DNA from: Anabaena cylindrica PCC 7122
Lineage (GTDB): Bacteria > Cyanobacteriota > Cyanobacteriia > Cyanobacteriales > Nostocaceae
DNA: 64,000 bases
Assembly: GCF_000317695.1 (NCBI RefSeq)
Contig: NC_020157.1
Coordinates: 62,001 to 126,000 of the forward strand
Reading direction: 5' to 3'
Positions 18,470-28,338 of the stretch are shown here, piece by piece; position 1 is the first letter of the stretch, and the number at the start of each line of letters is the position of its first letter. Below the pieces are notes generated by a model. It was given only the letters and a program-made list of their open reading frames with translations. It made no database searches and was not told where the DNA came from. A program made the translations under genes and the position numbers.

Positions 18470-19711
18470 GTGAGTAATAAAATGACTAAAACTGCAAATA
18501 GTGTAACCCCGGATTTAATGCTGGCTATAGATTTAGGTGGTTCTCAAACTAAAGCAATTGGAAGTGTATCTCATAAAAATGACTTTCCCATTTTGCTGTG
18601 TATGGAACCAGAAATAGCAGATGTATCAGTTGCATCAGTAGAAAACTATGAAAAAACTAAATCAGGTGAAACAGATCCAGAGAATACCTGTTGGGTGGGT
18701 ATTGGTGAGGAATATTATGCTATTGGTTTCCTAGCGAGAAAAAAATATGGTGGTAACTCCTTACTCAAGCAGTTGAAAGAAGAAAATGCAGTACAAAAAA
18801 TTTGTGGTGTTTTGTGGGTGGTTAGTCAAAAATTGAAACTGATGAACAAATTCACAGTTTCACTTGCTGTTTTATTACCACCTTCAGAATATCAAGATAA
18901 GGAGCGTCTTGAATCTAAATTAAAACAGGCACTAAAACGTTTTAATACACCTACTGGTGAAATCAGAGTCAAGTTGATAGACTTGAATGTTGTTCCCGAA
19001 GGAGTTGGTATTTATCTCCATAGACGCACTATTTTGGGAACAAACATTAGGAATTGTAATCTTGCGGTAGTAATGTTGGGATATCGCAATGCTTCTGTAC
19101 AGATATCTAACAAAGGTGCAGTAACTCCAGGGGTATCAAATACCTTTGGGATGTCATGGATGTTGGATGATTTTGTTAGACGTTGTAGTGGTTTATCGAA
19201 AGATGATCCACATCTGATAGCTGCGGTGGTAGCAGCAGGATCTGAATGTAAACCAGAAGTTTTATCTACTTTATCACGACGTAAAAGTGAAGCTGAGATT
19301 TTAGCAGAAGGACAAGATATATCTTTTGCTCTCAAACTTAGTCGGGATGAATATTTTCGAGCATTAGTACGCTGGTTATTGCAAGAAATACCCCGTGATA
19401 TTGATGAACTGATTTTATGTGGTGGTACTGCGGAGTATCTTAGATCAGAATTAGAGGCATATTACAGTAATGTGAAATTGATTTGGAATGGTGGTGTAGA
19501 AATTCCCCCAGCACTCGATAAAGTAGGAATGGGTATGCGATTAGCAGATGTATGGGCTTTGTATCAAGTATTGTTTGGTAGTACGAATTTAACTACTAAA
19601 AATAGTAATACTACAACTAATAATTCTGGTTCTACTGTTTCAGGGAACAAGGTTGTTAACCTGCCTTCACCAAAGCCAAAGGGCTTTTTGGAAATGCCAG
19701 ATAGACTTTAA
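18470..19711 (+). CDS. parM: ParM/StbA-family actin-like plasmid segregation ATPase
   Basis: This 413-residue protein has the actin/Hsp70-type phosphate-1 motif MLAIDLGGSQTKAIGS near residues 17-32. Later come DELILCGGTAEYLRSELEAYY, the adenosine-binding motif, and VGMGMRLADVWALYQ. This matches plasmid ParM proteins, which form filaments that push sister plasmids apart. PRTRC protein D is also a ParM-type protein, so it might belong functionally with the cassette at 58-62 kb, though it is 40 kb away. The frame opens at GTG 18470, with an ATG at 18482 as an alternative. The C-terminus has an N/T-rich tail. It lies 90 bases after the putative adaptor gene. Confidence 0.8.
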   Translation: MSNKMTKTANSVTPDLMLAIDLGGSQTKAIGSVSHKNDFPILLCMEPEIADVSVASVENYEKTKSGETDPENTCWVGIGEEYYAIGFLARKKYGGNSLLKQLKEENAVQKICGVLWVVSQKLKLMNKFTVSLAVLLPPSEYQDKERLESKLKQALKRFNTPTGEIRVKLIDLNVVPEGVGIYLHRRTILGTNIRNCNLAVVMLGYRNASVQISNKGAVTPGVSNTFGMSWMLDDFVRRCSGLSKDDPHLIAAVVAAGSECKPEVLSTLSRRKSEAEILAEGQDISFALKLSRDEYFRALVRWLLQEIPRDIDELILCGGTAEYLRSELEAYYSNVKLIWNGGVEIPPALDKVGMGMRLADVWALYQVLFGSTNLTTKNSNTTTNNSGSTVSGNKVVNLPSPKPKGFLEMPDRL

Positions 19712-19782
19712 ATTTGTTAATGAAGTCGAATTTTTGTAGCTGGTAGTTTATTGTGATGATTAAACCTTTAAAAATTAAGAGA

Positions 19783-19819
19783 GGCGATTGCCTTTGGCAG
19801 TGTGCTACGCGCAATCGCC
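19783..19819. repeat. Short palindromic dispersed repeat
   Basis: GGCGATTGCCTTTGGCAGTG followed by TGCTACGCGCAATCGCC has the GGCGATTGC/GCAATCGCC ends of the small palindromic repeat family. It lies between the convergent parM and Rpn genes and could also affect transcription ends. Confidence 0.5.
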
Positions 19820-19844
19820 TGAGACAACTCCTCCCTTTTTTCTG

Positions 19845-20801
19845 TTATTCCTCTACGGAATTTGGTCTATTTTGTAACCATTGTTCTAGATCAGCTATCG
19901 TTGAGAAATCTAAAAGTGCTTCCCCCAGTAATTCTAACTGTTCAACAGATAGTTGATGAATTTGCTCAATTAAGGTGGATGCAATTACACCAAATCGCCG
20001 ACTAAGTTGTCGTATAACTAATCGTTCTTCACCTATTAGTTCACCGCGTTCCATAGCCAGTTTTTCTGTTGGGCTAACTAAGGGCATTTTTCTTTCCTCC
20101 TCCAAACGTTTAATTTTAGTGATTAATTCTTCTTGCAAATGCTTAGGTAAAGTCATCATTGTATCAATGATTTTGAATAGCTTAACGATTTGTTCTTTCG
20201 TTAACCCTCGCTCGTAAAGTTCTCGAATTAACTTCCATTTCCATGCTTCCCGTTCAGTAAGATTACTGGTTGTGGCTTTAGTCTTCAAGTGCGCTATCGT
20301 GATGATAGCAAAGGGATTGTTACTAGATTCTAGCTCATTCCAACGCGATTCGTAATCAAGGAGTTTAGCAATGGGAAATTTAAGGTGAGTTTCACCATTT
20401 CCAATAGAATAATGATAACAATCAGGTCGCCAATTTGGTCTATTATCACCTAAAATTGCTAGGCTAAGTACCTTGTTGTGGTAAAGATCAAAAGCGCGGT
20501 AGTGGTAGATAAACATTCTTTCTGCAAAGTCAACTTCATAATGACTTTGAACTTCAACGTGAATCAAAATCCATACCTGTTGTTTATCTAACAACCAAAC
20601 TTTATAAAGTTTATCCGCAATCCGTTTTTCTGTTTCTGATGAAGCTGTAATCTCTTGAAGTTCTTTGTCTAGGGGTTGAGGGGATTCTTTCCAATCAATT
20701 AATTCATGGATTTGAGGAAAGAAAAAGAATAAGAAGCTTTCAAAATATTCATTTAATGCTTCTTTCCATGATTCATCATAGTTAGCTGTTAATTCAGTCA
20801 T
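19845..20801 (-). CDS. Rpn-family recombination-promoting nuclease / putative transposase with DUF4351
   Basis: This 318-residue protein has the pattern of the Rpn/PDDEXK transposase-like family that is abundant in cyanobacteria. The N-terminal half has KEALNEYFESFLFFFFPQIH, ADKLYKVWLLDKQQVWILIH followed by VEVQ, and AERMFIYHYRAFDLYH; the EVQ residues are the nuclease core. The C-terminal 60 residues form DUF4351 (RQLSRRFG, LSVEQLELLGEALLDF, DLEQWLQ). Rpn proteins cleave DNA and promote recombination. It is a single-gene unit and appears intact. No terminal repeats or target duplication are seen around it, so it is not itself shown to be a transposon. Confidence 0.85.
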   Translation of the reverse strand: MTELTANYDESWKEALNEYFESFLFFFFPQIHELIDWKESPQPLDKELQEITASSETEKRIADKLYKVWLLDKQQVWILIHVEVQSHYEVDFAERMFIYHYRAFDLYHNKVLSLAILGDNRPNWRPDCYHYSIGNGETHLKFPIAKLLDYESRWNELESSNNPFAIITIAHLKTKATTSNLTEREAWKWKLIRELYERGLTKEQIVKLFKIIDTMMTLPKHLQEELITKIKRLEEERKMPLVSPTEKLAMERGELIGEERLVIRQLSRRFGVIASTLIEQIHQLSVEQLELLGEALLDFSTIADLEQWLQNRPNSVEE

Positions 20802-20895
20802 TTTTTTAGTAGATGAGCATGATTAAAAAAAATATTATATACAGATTTTGCTCTATTTATAATTTTTTTACAATAAATATGATTTGAAAAATGCT

Positions 20896-21327
20896 TTAAC
20901 TTTCAAGACTATCGAAGATTGTTCCACAACGCTGGCACATAAAAGAATTATCCCATTTTTTATAAAGTCTAGGGTATTTACGTGAGTATAAAATGTTTTT
21001 TCTTAATGCCCAGAATAGATAGATTGGGAAAACTACAAACATTAACAATTCAATCATAGCTAAGGCTTTAAAAACTGTGAATACTATAATACCTATCCAG
21101 GTAATAAAAATGGTTTTAAGAATTAATATAATATTTGATTTTGGTTTTTCTGGTGGTGCTGCTATCTTGCCTAGTGGTGTAGTATTAGTTTGATTTTTAT
21201 AAGCAGCAGCAGATTTTGAACCTATAGAACCTCTGACTGTGCTAGTGCTATGAGTGACATTTTCTTGATAAATTAGGGATAATTTACGAGAGTTATCACT
21301 TTGGCATTTAGGGCAAATAATTAGCAT
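20896..21327 (-). CDS. Small membrane protein with zinc-ribbon ends
   Basis: This 143-residue protein starts LIICPKCQSDNSRKLS and ends SFMCQRCGTIFDSLES, so two CxxC pairs at opposite ends could form one zinc ribbon. Between them lie two hydrophobic segments (about residues 70-90, ILILKTIFITWIGIIVFTVF, and 90-110, MIELLMFVVFPIYLFWAL) likely to cross the membrane. The family is not known to me. It stands alone between the Rpn gene and a non-coding region. Confidence 0.6.
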   Translation of the reverse strand: MLIICPKCQSDNSRKLSLIYQENVTHSTSTVRGSIGSKSAAAYKNQTNTTPLGKIAAPPEKPKSNIILILKTIFITWIGIIVFTVFKALAMIELLMFVVFPIYLFWALRKNILYSRKYPRLYKKWDNSFMCQRCGTIFDSLES

Positions 21328-21764
21328 AGTTATCCAGATGTTATTTACAGCAGTTTGTATTTTGATAAATTGTATTTTTTATACTGGTTTTCAATCATTA
21401 AATGATATGAACCAGATTTGATAATGCTATAAATTTATTCAAGCTGTATGATTTTATCCCTGGAGTGACTTTAATTCTTGAATACGCGAATCTAATATTT
21501 CCTAGTATAAACAGAACAAATACTATTCGTCAATGAAAACAACTATTACCGCTTGCTTAATTAGCTTGGAAGTATTCAGTTATTGAGGGAAAGATTAAAG
21601 GTTAAATTTTTATTCTCTTTTTTCTTTCCCTGTAATAGTAAAACCTGATCATGATTGATACCTAAACCATCGGTTAAGATTTAAAAATGCCATGATTTAG
21701 GTTTTTGGATTTTTTACATATTATCCGAACATGATTTAGACAGTGAGTGATTATCTTTATTTGT
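21328..21764. other. Non-coding stretch, AT-rich
   Basis: No gene is supported in these 437 bases. An imperfect inverted repeat (ACCTAAA near 21661 and TTTAGGT near 21697) and several T-rich runs occur before the end of the downstream gene at 21765. None makes a clear terminator. Confidence 0.4.
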
Positions 21765-22178
21765 TCACGCAGCAGCTTTTTGAGGTGATTTGCGTTTGCG
21801 TGTAGAAGTAGTTTTTGGAGTAGGAGTTGTATTATTCTTTTTTGGCCTTCCTCGACGTTTTGGTTCTGATTTAATTTCTTTTGCAGGTGGTAAAAGTTTT
21901 AGTGTAGGAACAGGAAGAGGAAAAGGAATAGTTTTACTTTTCATTGTTTCGTAAGATGAAATATCATTTTCTAATTCCATTGTCCAAGGATCAGATAATA
22001 TTTGATAAATAACTGGTTTATTGACTTTAGGAATTGATATTGATATTGATGTGTTGTCTGGTGTAACTGATGTTGTAGCTTGTATTAATTGAAAAATCCC
22101 AGTAACAAAATCTATAAACATCGCTACAAAGAAAGTAACAACAATAGCTTCAATCATTAAAGTAAGTATAGATTGCAT
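21765..22178 (-). CDS. Membrane-anchored protein with basic AT-hook-like tail
   Basis: This 137-residue protein begins with a hydrophobic segment (residues 1-35, SILTLMIEAIVVTFFVAMFI) likely to be a membrane anchor. It ends with a lysine/arginine-rich tail containing PKRRGRPKKNN and RKRKSPQKAAA. The RGRPKK core is an AT-hook-like DNA-binding motif. A similar tail, PRGRKKKVAAA, ends the plasmid clamp DnaN. GGAG lies about seven bases before the ATG, supporting the start. A membrane-tethered DNA binder is a plausible reading; the family is unknown. Confidence 0.6.
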   Translation of the reverse strand: MQSILTLMIEAIVVTFFVAMFIDFVTGIFQLIQATTSVTPDNTSISISIPKVNKPVIYQILSDPWTMELENDISSYETMKSKTIPFPLPVPTLKLLPPAKEIKSEPKRRGRPKKNNTTPTPKTTSTRKRKSPQKAAA

Positions 22179-22540
22179 AATTTTCTCCTAAAACACAGTG
22201 ATTTTTGGTTTTCATGATTTTCACAAATGTTTCGCGTAGCGATATATCAATATTTTCACTGTATTAAAGCAAGATTTATATGTCGTTATTTAAGTTTTTT
22301 TGATGTATATGTAAGACTCAATACTGTCCGGTTGATTTTTGTAACGACCGTCTTGAATGTTAAGTGATGCCTGCGGCGGGCGTAGCCATCACTACATGAT
22401 TTCATTTTTTGAGCTTAACCGATAAGTATTGATTTAAGACTCGATAAAAGTTGATGTGAGAAATAAATGAAAAATGCGTAAGTTTATTTTTGTTTAATAC
22501 CAATTCTGTATAAAGATGCGCTCAATTTAAAGATTAGCGA

Positions 22541-22737
22541 ACCGCAGAGACGCAGAGGACACGGAGAAAGAAAATACAAGGTTGAAAAATTCGGCGCAGC
22601 CTCATAAAGAAATGGTATAACAACAGAAAATTATCCCATACTGGATATGATTGAACCGCAAAATACACAAAGGGAAGAGAGTTTTAGAGAGTTTTTGGTG
22701 TGGCTGCATTTATTTTTTCAAAATTGAGAGCATCCCA
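22541..22737. repeat. Two adjacent dispersed repeats in a non-coding stretch
   Basis: At 22541-22620 the AACCGCAGAGACGCAGAGGA repeat ends in CTCATAAAGAAATGGTATA; it has relatives at 2473-2552 (inside the rep gene) and 33355-33425. At 22686-22737 is a 52-base copy of the 5407-5458 repeat (AGAGAGTTTTTGGTGTGGCT). The full gap 22179-22868 contains no supported gene and also carries short inverted sequence around 22366-22395 (GATGCCTGCGGCGGGCGTAG). Confidence 0.6.
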
Positions 22738-22868
22738 ATTTACCTGGAAATGCTGTATGTAATGTTTTTGAAGTATTCATTATCTAACTTAAAAAATAAA
22801 AAATAGGTATTAGGAAACTACTTCCCCAATACCCAGTTTTAAAGTAATCAAAAACTCTAGCAGTAATT

Positions 22869-25800
22869 TCAAAACAGACTAAGTTGAACACCTGCTACCT
22901 TCTTTATACTGCTAGGAAAATCATGAATTTTGCTAATTGTGCTAGATACAGAAGCTTGATAATCAATAGGTTTGATAGTCTTGACAACTTGAGAAATATC
23001 ACTAATCCATTCAATATCTTCCGTGCTGCGACTAAACAATTTATCTACTATTCCTGGGTGAATATGGCATTCTTGAATACACCTTTCATCATTTAGCCAG
23101 AAATCATCATCACTGTCTTCACCATTCTCATCATTAGAAGATAATTCTGATGTATCCAAAGCAGCTTCATCTTCTTGTAAAATAGCATCAATTTCCTGCA
23201 ATCGTTTGGAGACATCATCAATCCTCTCTGAATGTGGAAAAGATTGTCCTACAAGAGATTCTAATCTTGCTTTTTCAACCTTTGCATTTTCCAATTCTTC
23301 CTGCAATCTTGGTAGATATTCCGGTAATGAATCTATCATAGTATCAAGACTGATTAAAGGATGAGAACGTTGAAACTCAATACTTCCTTTTTTGTTGTCA
23401 ATAACCCAGGGGAAATAATACTCATTTCCACAACATTTGATGTAAACACCTAACTTACTATTACCAGGACGATAATAAGCATACACATCAAAACCTCGGT
23501 AATTAGCAACCTTTCTTGTCGAAGTATTTTGATTCTGGAAAATCTCTTTGCACTCCAGAGATATTCGTTTAGAAATTTGCGCTGCTTTTATTTGCTTGAA
23601 AACTGGCTTGATTATTTTCAAATCTTCCTGAAGCCAGTCAATCTTGCGTTCTAAGTCTTGAATTTTGCGATTCCAGTTATCTATATTCCAGCCCAAACTA
23701 AATTGTTGTCTTTGATGACTCCTTTGTTGAATGAGTAGAGAATTCAACTCACTACGCAAATTAGACTCCTCAATTAACAGAGAATTTCCTGTAGCCATTG
23801 ACTTAATTTGAGCATAGGAATAAACCCCCTGATCACAATCTTCAACATTATCCAAATCCTCACCATTGAGGAATTTAGCAGTCATTTCCTGCTTCCATTG
23901 CAAAGTCTGCCATCTGAGAGCATCTAGACGTTCAGTAATATACCTAAATATCCATACAAAAGGTAGGGTAAAACCCATAAATTCCCCATTTCCCTGCCTG
24001 ATACCTCTTCCCTCCCTTTGAGTTAAGTCAGAAGGTCGCCAAGGGGCATCTAGGTGGTGTATAGCCCATAATCCGCGACGGTGGACATTGCAACCAGTAC
24101 CTAATTTCTTCGTGCTTCCCAATAAAATACGCACCGCACCAGAATCAATTAACTCAAACAGTTTAGTTCGTTTGGATTTATTAAAATCATGAACAAACGC
24201 AATTTGTGATTCTGGAATTCCTAATGCTATAAACAGCATTTTCAAATACAAATAGGTACTGTATTTATCTGTTTTAGGAATACTAGCATCACAGAATATC
24301 AATTGAGTTCCCTTGACAGTATTCGTTAGCTTCCAAACTTGCCAACTATTCCAAACACATTCATGCAACTTACTGATATCTGCTTCTTTAGTTTCTCCCA
24401 ATAAGCGCATAGTTAAAGCAGCTTTTGTGAGATCCGTTGTTACCTTCAGCATATTATCAATGCTGGGTGCAACTTGCCGAGTGTAAATTTTCTCAGACCT
24501 TTTGAGAGCATCCCTAAGAAATTGTAACTGTGCTGGAGATGGGTCTACAACAACATCAATAAACTTAGGTTTGGGACGTTTTAAAACATCACCAATGTTA
24601 TCATTTGTGCGGAGGTCAACAAACTGATCCATCAGCCCTCGGAGAGCTTGGATATTGCAGAAACTCTTAAACCGAGTCACTACTTTATATTTACCACTAG
24701 CAGTAACTTCAGCCGAAGAAGTAGGTTCGGCAAATTGACTAGCCCATTCATCGAAAGTTTCTATTCCCAATTCTCGTAATTTAGGAAGTTGAAACATCCG
24801 CATCCAGTTAAATAATTCTGCCATAGTATTGGACAGAATTGTACCCGTTGCACCAATTACCTTTCCTGTAAATTGGGAACAAGTTTCTGTGAGCATATCT
24901 CCCAGAATATGCAGAATCTTCATGTAGGTATCACTAGCACGTTGACTCCAATTTTTGGGAATACCTCTGATGTTGTACATCTTGGTAATAATCGAGAGAT
25001 TCTTAAATTCATGAACCTCATCTATCACCAACATATCTGTCAAATTATCAAAGTCGATGTGATTGTCTTTTCTTGTTGATTCTGTTACCTTGTTGATTTT
25101 ATATTCTAAGCTTTTTAACGCCTTTTTCAATTGTTTAGAGGTGATTCTGTCATTTGACTCGTTTCTCAAGAAAGCTTGGAGAATTTCTTTTTCTTGATTG
25201 TGGAACGCTAATTGATAATCCTCCGATAATGCTAAACTAAAGAATTGAGAATGAGTAATGATAGTGCAATCAAAATCCCCTGTTTGAATGGCAGCAGTGA
25301 AAATTTTTCTACCTTCGGCATCTAGCTTTTCAGGAACTAATAAGTTTGCCATTGGATAGAGATATCTAAAACTCTCTTCAATTTGTTTTTCAGTGCCATT
25401 CAACACAACTAACATTGGCTTGTTAGCTAATCCTAATCTCCGACATTCCATGATAGATGCAATCATGGTATATGTTTTACCAAGTCCTACATCATGGGCT
25501 AGAAAAGTGGCATTTTCTTCAAGGATTCTAGAAACACCATCTAATTGCCAATAGTTTAATTGCACATGAGGATTACTACCCGGAAGTTGGAGGTAATTAC
25601 CATTATATTTTCGAGCAGAGAAAACATTAATTTGTGTGTTGTAATATGTATACAGTTCCACACATCTTTGTTGATTCTCCCAAATCCAATTTCTAAAAGC
25701 AAATTTGATCACTTCTAATTTAGCTCTGGCTTCTTCTGTTGCTTCATTAGATGCTAAAGTATTAATGGTATCCTTGCTTTCGTAAATAATGATTCTGGGG

Positions 25801-27986
25801 TCTTGACGATTTAATCCTTTTTCCAAAAGTTTGGCACTATCTATATAACTTGTGCCATATTCTGTAAGGTCGTCAGAATTCCCTCCTATTGTCCAAAAAG
25901 ATGTACTAGATGAAGTAATGTGAGATATCGTTACTTTGATTTTCAATATCTCCTTCGCAAACTGCTGGTAAATTTCTGGTTTAATCCAGTTTGTACCCAG
26001 CATTATGTGAATTTTCTTGTTCAAGATTTTATCTTTTTGGGAATCTGTGAGAGAATTCCAATCAATATTTGATGTTTCTAGACAAGCAAGTTTGATATCT
26101 TCTGTAGCATCTGGAAGCATTGGTAACGGTTGAACTGCTTTGAGTGCTTCTATGTTTTTGGCTAAATTAGCTGCAATCGCTTCTTGCAGTTTTCTGTAGA
26201 CGTTACCAGATAAATATTGAGCAGCGAGTTCCCATTTCTGGTGAATTGGATTATAAAAGATGAGATTATCAGCATCGAGTTCTTGAATAATTTCCTCTTG
26301 ACTCAGGTTGCTAATTTCTGAGATATAATCCAAATCTAGGCAACCTTTGATATTCAGAGAATGTGTTAAAGCATCTTGGGCTGAATTAACTTTTGTGGGA
26401 GCAGAATATGAACGACAGACTCGTTTAGAGAAAATATCAGCTAATTTGTAATTGCTCTTTTCTAGAGTTCTGACTAAATAATAGTTGGGATCTTTTCCCA
26501 GATGTATTAGGTTGTATTTACTATTGATTCTCCCCCATTTGCGAATGAATGAGTTGTAGCTGTTTTTAAGTTCTTGTTGGAGTTGTATTAATTCCTCATC
26601 ATTTACTGTTTGTTGGGCATTGATAACTTTTATTAAACAACTACGTAGTTGCCAAAAATCTTCAATTCGATTTCTCTCTACAGTTTCTACTAAAACTAAA
26701 TGGCTTTTCGCTCTTTGATAAATTTGGTTTTCATGAATACAAAAAGCCATTTCTTTAATATGTTGCAGTTCAGGGGGAACTAACAGAAGCTCTTCAGTTT
26801 CCTTTCTAGGAGAGTAGTTTACATTGAGAGGTATTTTGCACAGGGATTCAGATAAATCTCTGCCGTCATCTAATAGAGCAAAACCTTCACCGTACAGTTT
26901 ATTAATGCTTGGTGTACCTAGTAAGTGATGTACATGAGGATAGATTCTCTGTTGTAAATGTGTGTATTGGGGAGATTTTTGCAGTTGGTCTTGATAATAT
27001 TTATCAAAACTTCTGCCTTGAAATTCACTTAGAAAATATTCGTTGAGATGAGCTTTAGTTTTGTCACCTTCATTACCCCAATCTTGAGGAACAATTTGCA
27101 CTTCTTGAGTATTTATCCATTTTGATGTATTAGCATGACGAGGATTTTTGACTCTTTGAAAGATTAGTAGAATGGGACTAACTTGAGTTCTAGCTATGGT
27201 GTTAAATACTCCACTAGGAAGTCTTACGGCTGTTACCAGTTCTAGTTTTTGTCCTAACCAAGCCCGGAACTTTTGAGAACTTGGAGCATCTAAAGTGTAC
27301 GTAGAAGTAATGACTGCAATTAACCCTCCTTCTCTCACTAAGTCGGCAGATTTGGCCAGAAAATAGTTATGAATGCTGACTCCCAGAAAGTTATATTTTG
27401 AATCATTTACTCCATAGTCACCAAAGGGAAAATTCCCACATACCAAATCAAAATATCCTTCTGGGAAGCTGACTTCTTCAAATCCCTGATTATAGATTTG
27501 AGCTTCGGGATATAAATGTTTGGCTATAGTAGCGGGTGTTTTATCTAATTCAATTCCAAATAGTTTTGAGTTGCAGCGTATATCTTCTGGCATTAATCCA
27601 AAGAATAAACCAGTACCGCAAGCTGGTTCTAAGATTCTGCCTCCTGTAAATCCTATGCGCGATAGCATTTCCCAAATACTACGGATGATTTTTGGTTCTG
27701 TATAATGGGCATTTAATATGCTACTGGCAGCGTTATTAAATTCATTTTGTTCCAGTAAAGTTAGCAATTCTTTTTGTGCTTTAGCAACCCATCTGTTTTG
27801 TGGATTTAAGCTAAATATTTCAGGTAAACAACCCCATCCGTTGAATTTGGCTAATGTTTGTAGTTGTTCTTGGGTGGGAGTGGTGTTGAGTGTTTGCAGA
27901 GTAATAATTGCCTGTTTGTTGTTTTCCCATCTTTGTTGGGGTGTGGCTTTTAATTCTGATTCTATTGTTGAGTTGATTGTAAACAT
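22869..27986 (-). CDS. N6-adenine DNA methylase fused to SF2 helicase, with C-terminal clamp-binding motif
   Basis: The chosen ATG at 27986 gives 1,705 residues; the frame also opens at 28031. A methyltransferase comes first: ILEPACGTGLFFG (motif I, about residues 115-127) and LVCGNFPFGDYG (catalytic motif IV, about 182-193, with F replacing the usual first P of NPPF/Y). An SF2/Snf2-like helicase follows: AHDVGLGKTYTM (motif I, about 828), VIDEVHEFKNL (Walker B, about 988), GATGTILSN, and QREGRGIRQGN (motif VI, about 1325). A coiled-coil-like region (1400-1600) and an acidic segment follow. The last residues are GVQLSLF, a canonical clamp-binding pentapeptide. This domain order recalls the DarB-type methylase-helicases of phage P1 and mobile elements, thought to protect incoming DNA from restriction. 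Confidence 0.85.
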   Translation of the reverse strand: MFTINSTIESELKATPQQRWENNKQAIITLQTLNTTPTQEQLQTLAKFNGWGCLPEIFSLNPQNRWVAKAQKELLTLLEQNEFNNAASSILNAHYTEPKIIRSIWEMLSRIGFTGGRILEPACGTGLFFGLMPEDIRCNSKLFGIELDKTPATIAKHLYPEAQIYNQGFEEVSFPEGYFDLVCGNFPFGDYGVNDSKYNFLGVSIHNYFLAKSADLVREGGLIAVITSTYTLDAPSSQKFRAWLGQKLELVTAVRLPSGVFNTIARTQVSPILLIFQRVKNPRHANTSKWINTQEVQIVPQDWGNEGDKTKAHLNEYFLSEFQGRSFDKYYQDQLQKSPQYTHLQQRIYPHVHHLLGTPSINKLYGEGFALLDDGRDLSESLCKIPLNVNYSPRKETEELLLVPPELQHIKEMAFCIHENQIYQRAKSHLVLVETVERNRIEDFWQLRSCLIKVINAQQTVNDEELIQLQQELKNSYNSFIRKWGRINSKYNLIHLGKDPNYYLVRTLEKSNYKLADIFSKRVCRSYSAPTKVNSAQDALTHSLNIKGCLDLDYISEISNLSQEEIIQELDADNLIFYNPIHQKWELAAQYLSGNVYRKLQEAIAANLAKNIEALKAVQPLPMLPDATEDIKLACLETSNIDWNSLTDSQKDKILNKKIHIMLGTNWIKPEIYQQFAKEILKIKVTISHITSSSTSFWTIGGNSDDLTEYGTSYIDSAKLLEKGLNRQDPRIIIYESKDTINTLASNEATEEARAKLEVIKFAFRNWIWENQQRCVELYTYYNTQINVFSARKYNGNYLQLPGSNPHVQLNYWQLDGVSRILEENATFLAHDVGLGKTYTMIASIMECRRLGLANKPMLVVLNGTEKQIEESFRYLYPMANLLVPEKLDAEGRKIFTAAIQTGDFDCTIITHSQFFSLALSEDYQLAFHNQEKEILQAFLRNESNDRITSKQLKKALKSLEYKINKVTESTRKDNHIDFDNLTDMLVIDEVHEFKNLSIITKMYNIRGIPKNWSQRASDTYMKILHILGDMLTETCSQFTGKVIGATGTILSNTMAELFNWMRMFQLPKLRELGIETFDEWASQFAEPTSSAEVTASGKYKVVTRFKSFCNIQALRGLMDQFVDLRTNDNIGDVLKRPKPKFIDVVVDPSPAQLQFLRDALKRSEKIYTRQVAPSIDNMLKVTTDLTKAALTMRLLGETKEADISKLHECVWNSWQVWKLTNTVKGTQLIFCDASIPKTDKYSTYLYLKMLFIALGIPESQIAFVHDFNKSKRTKLFELIDSGAVRILLGSTKKLGTGCNVHRRGLWAIHHLDAPWRPSDLTQREGRGIRQGNGEFMGFTLPFVWIFRYITERLDALRWQTLQWKQEMTAKFLNGEDLDNVEDCDQGVYSYAQIKSMATGNSLLIEESNLRSELNSLLIQQRSHQRQQFSLGWNIDNWNRKIQDLERKIDWLQEDLKIIKPVFKQIKAAQISKRISLECKEIFQNQNTSTRKVANYRGFDVYAYYRPGNSKLGVYIKCCGNEYYFPWVIDNKKGSIEFQRSHPLISLDTMIDSLPEYLPRLQEELENAKVEKARLESLVGQSFPHSERIDDVSKRLQEIDAILQEDEAALDTSELSSNDENGEDSDDDFWLNDERCIQECHIHPGIVDKLFSRSTEDIEWISDISQVVKTIKPIDYQASVSSTISKIHDFPSSIKKVAGVQLSLF

Positions 27987-28338
27987 ATACCATTGCCAAA
28001 AAATAGTTTTGGTAATGGGCGCATAGCGCAAATTTACGATTTAAATATGTTATAGATATTTGCATTCAGGTGAGGTAGAGGCAGTAATAATTAAACGCAG
28101 ATGGACGCAGACAAACGCAGATAATTTTGTACTTTATTAGACTACGAAATGCTATATGTGCATCTTTAAAGTAAAATGATATCAGAGAAAAAATATAGCT
28201 TACATTCATTAGTAAGCCATATTATTTATAAATAATTTGTGAATATTTATGGTTGAAACTTTTACAGTGACAGGTTGAAAAGCTTGAGAATTTAAATGTG
28301 AGGCAGTATTACTGGACTTTAGACTAAAACAGGCAATA
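27987..28338. other. Non-coding stretch upstream of the methylase-helicase
   Basis: No gene is supported. It holds the leader of the methylase-helicase and, at about 28092-28125, the short repeat AAACGCAGATGGACGCAGAC, a variant of the dispersed GCAGA-type repeats in this window. Confidence 0.4.

Noticed and set aside
22179..22868. A gene in the 690-base gap before the methylase-helicase end
   Set aside because: It holds dispersed repeats that match copies elsewhere; no frame has a start context.
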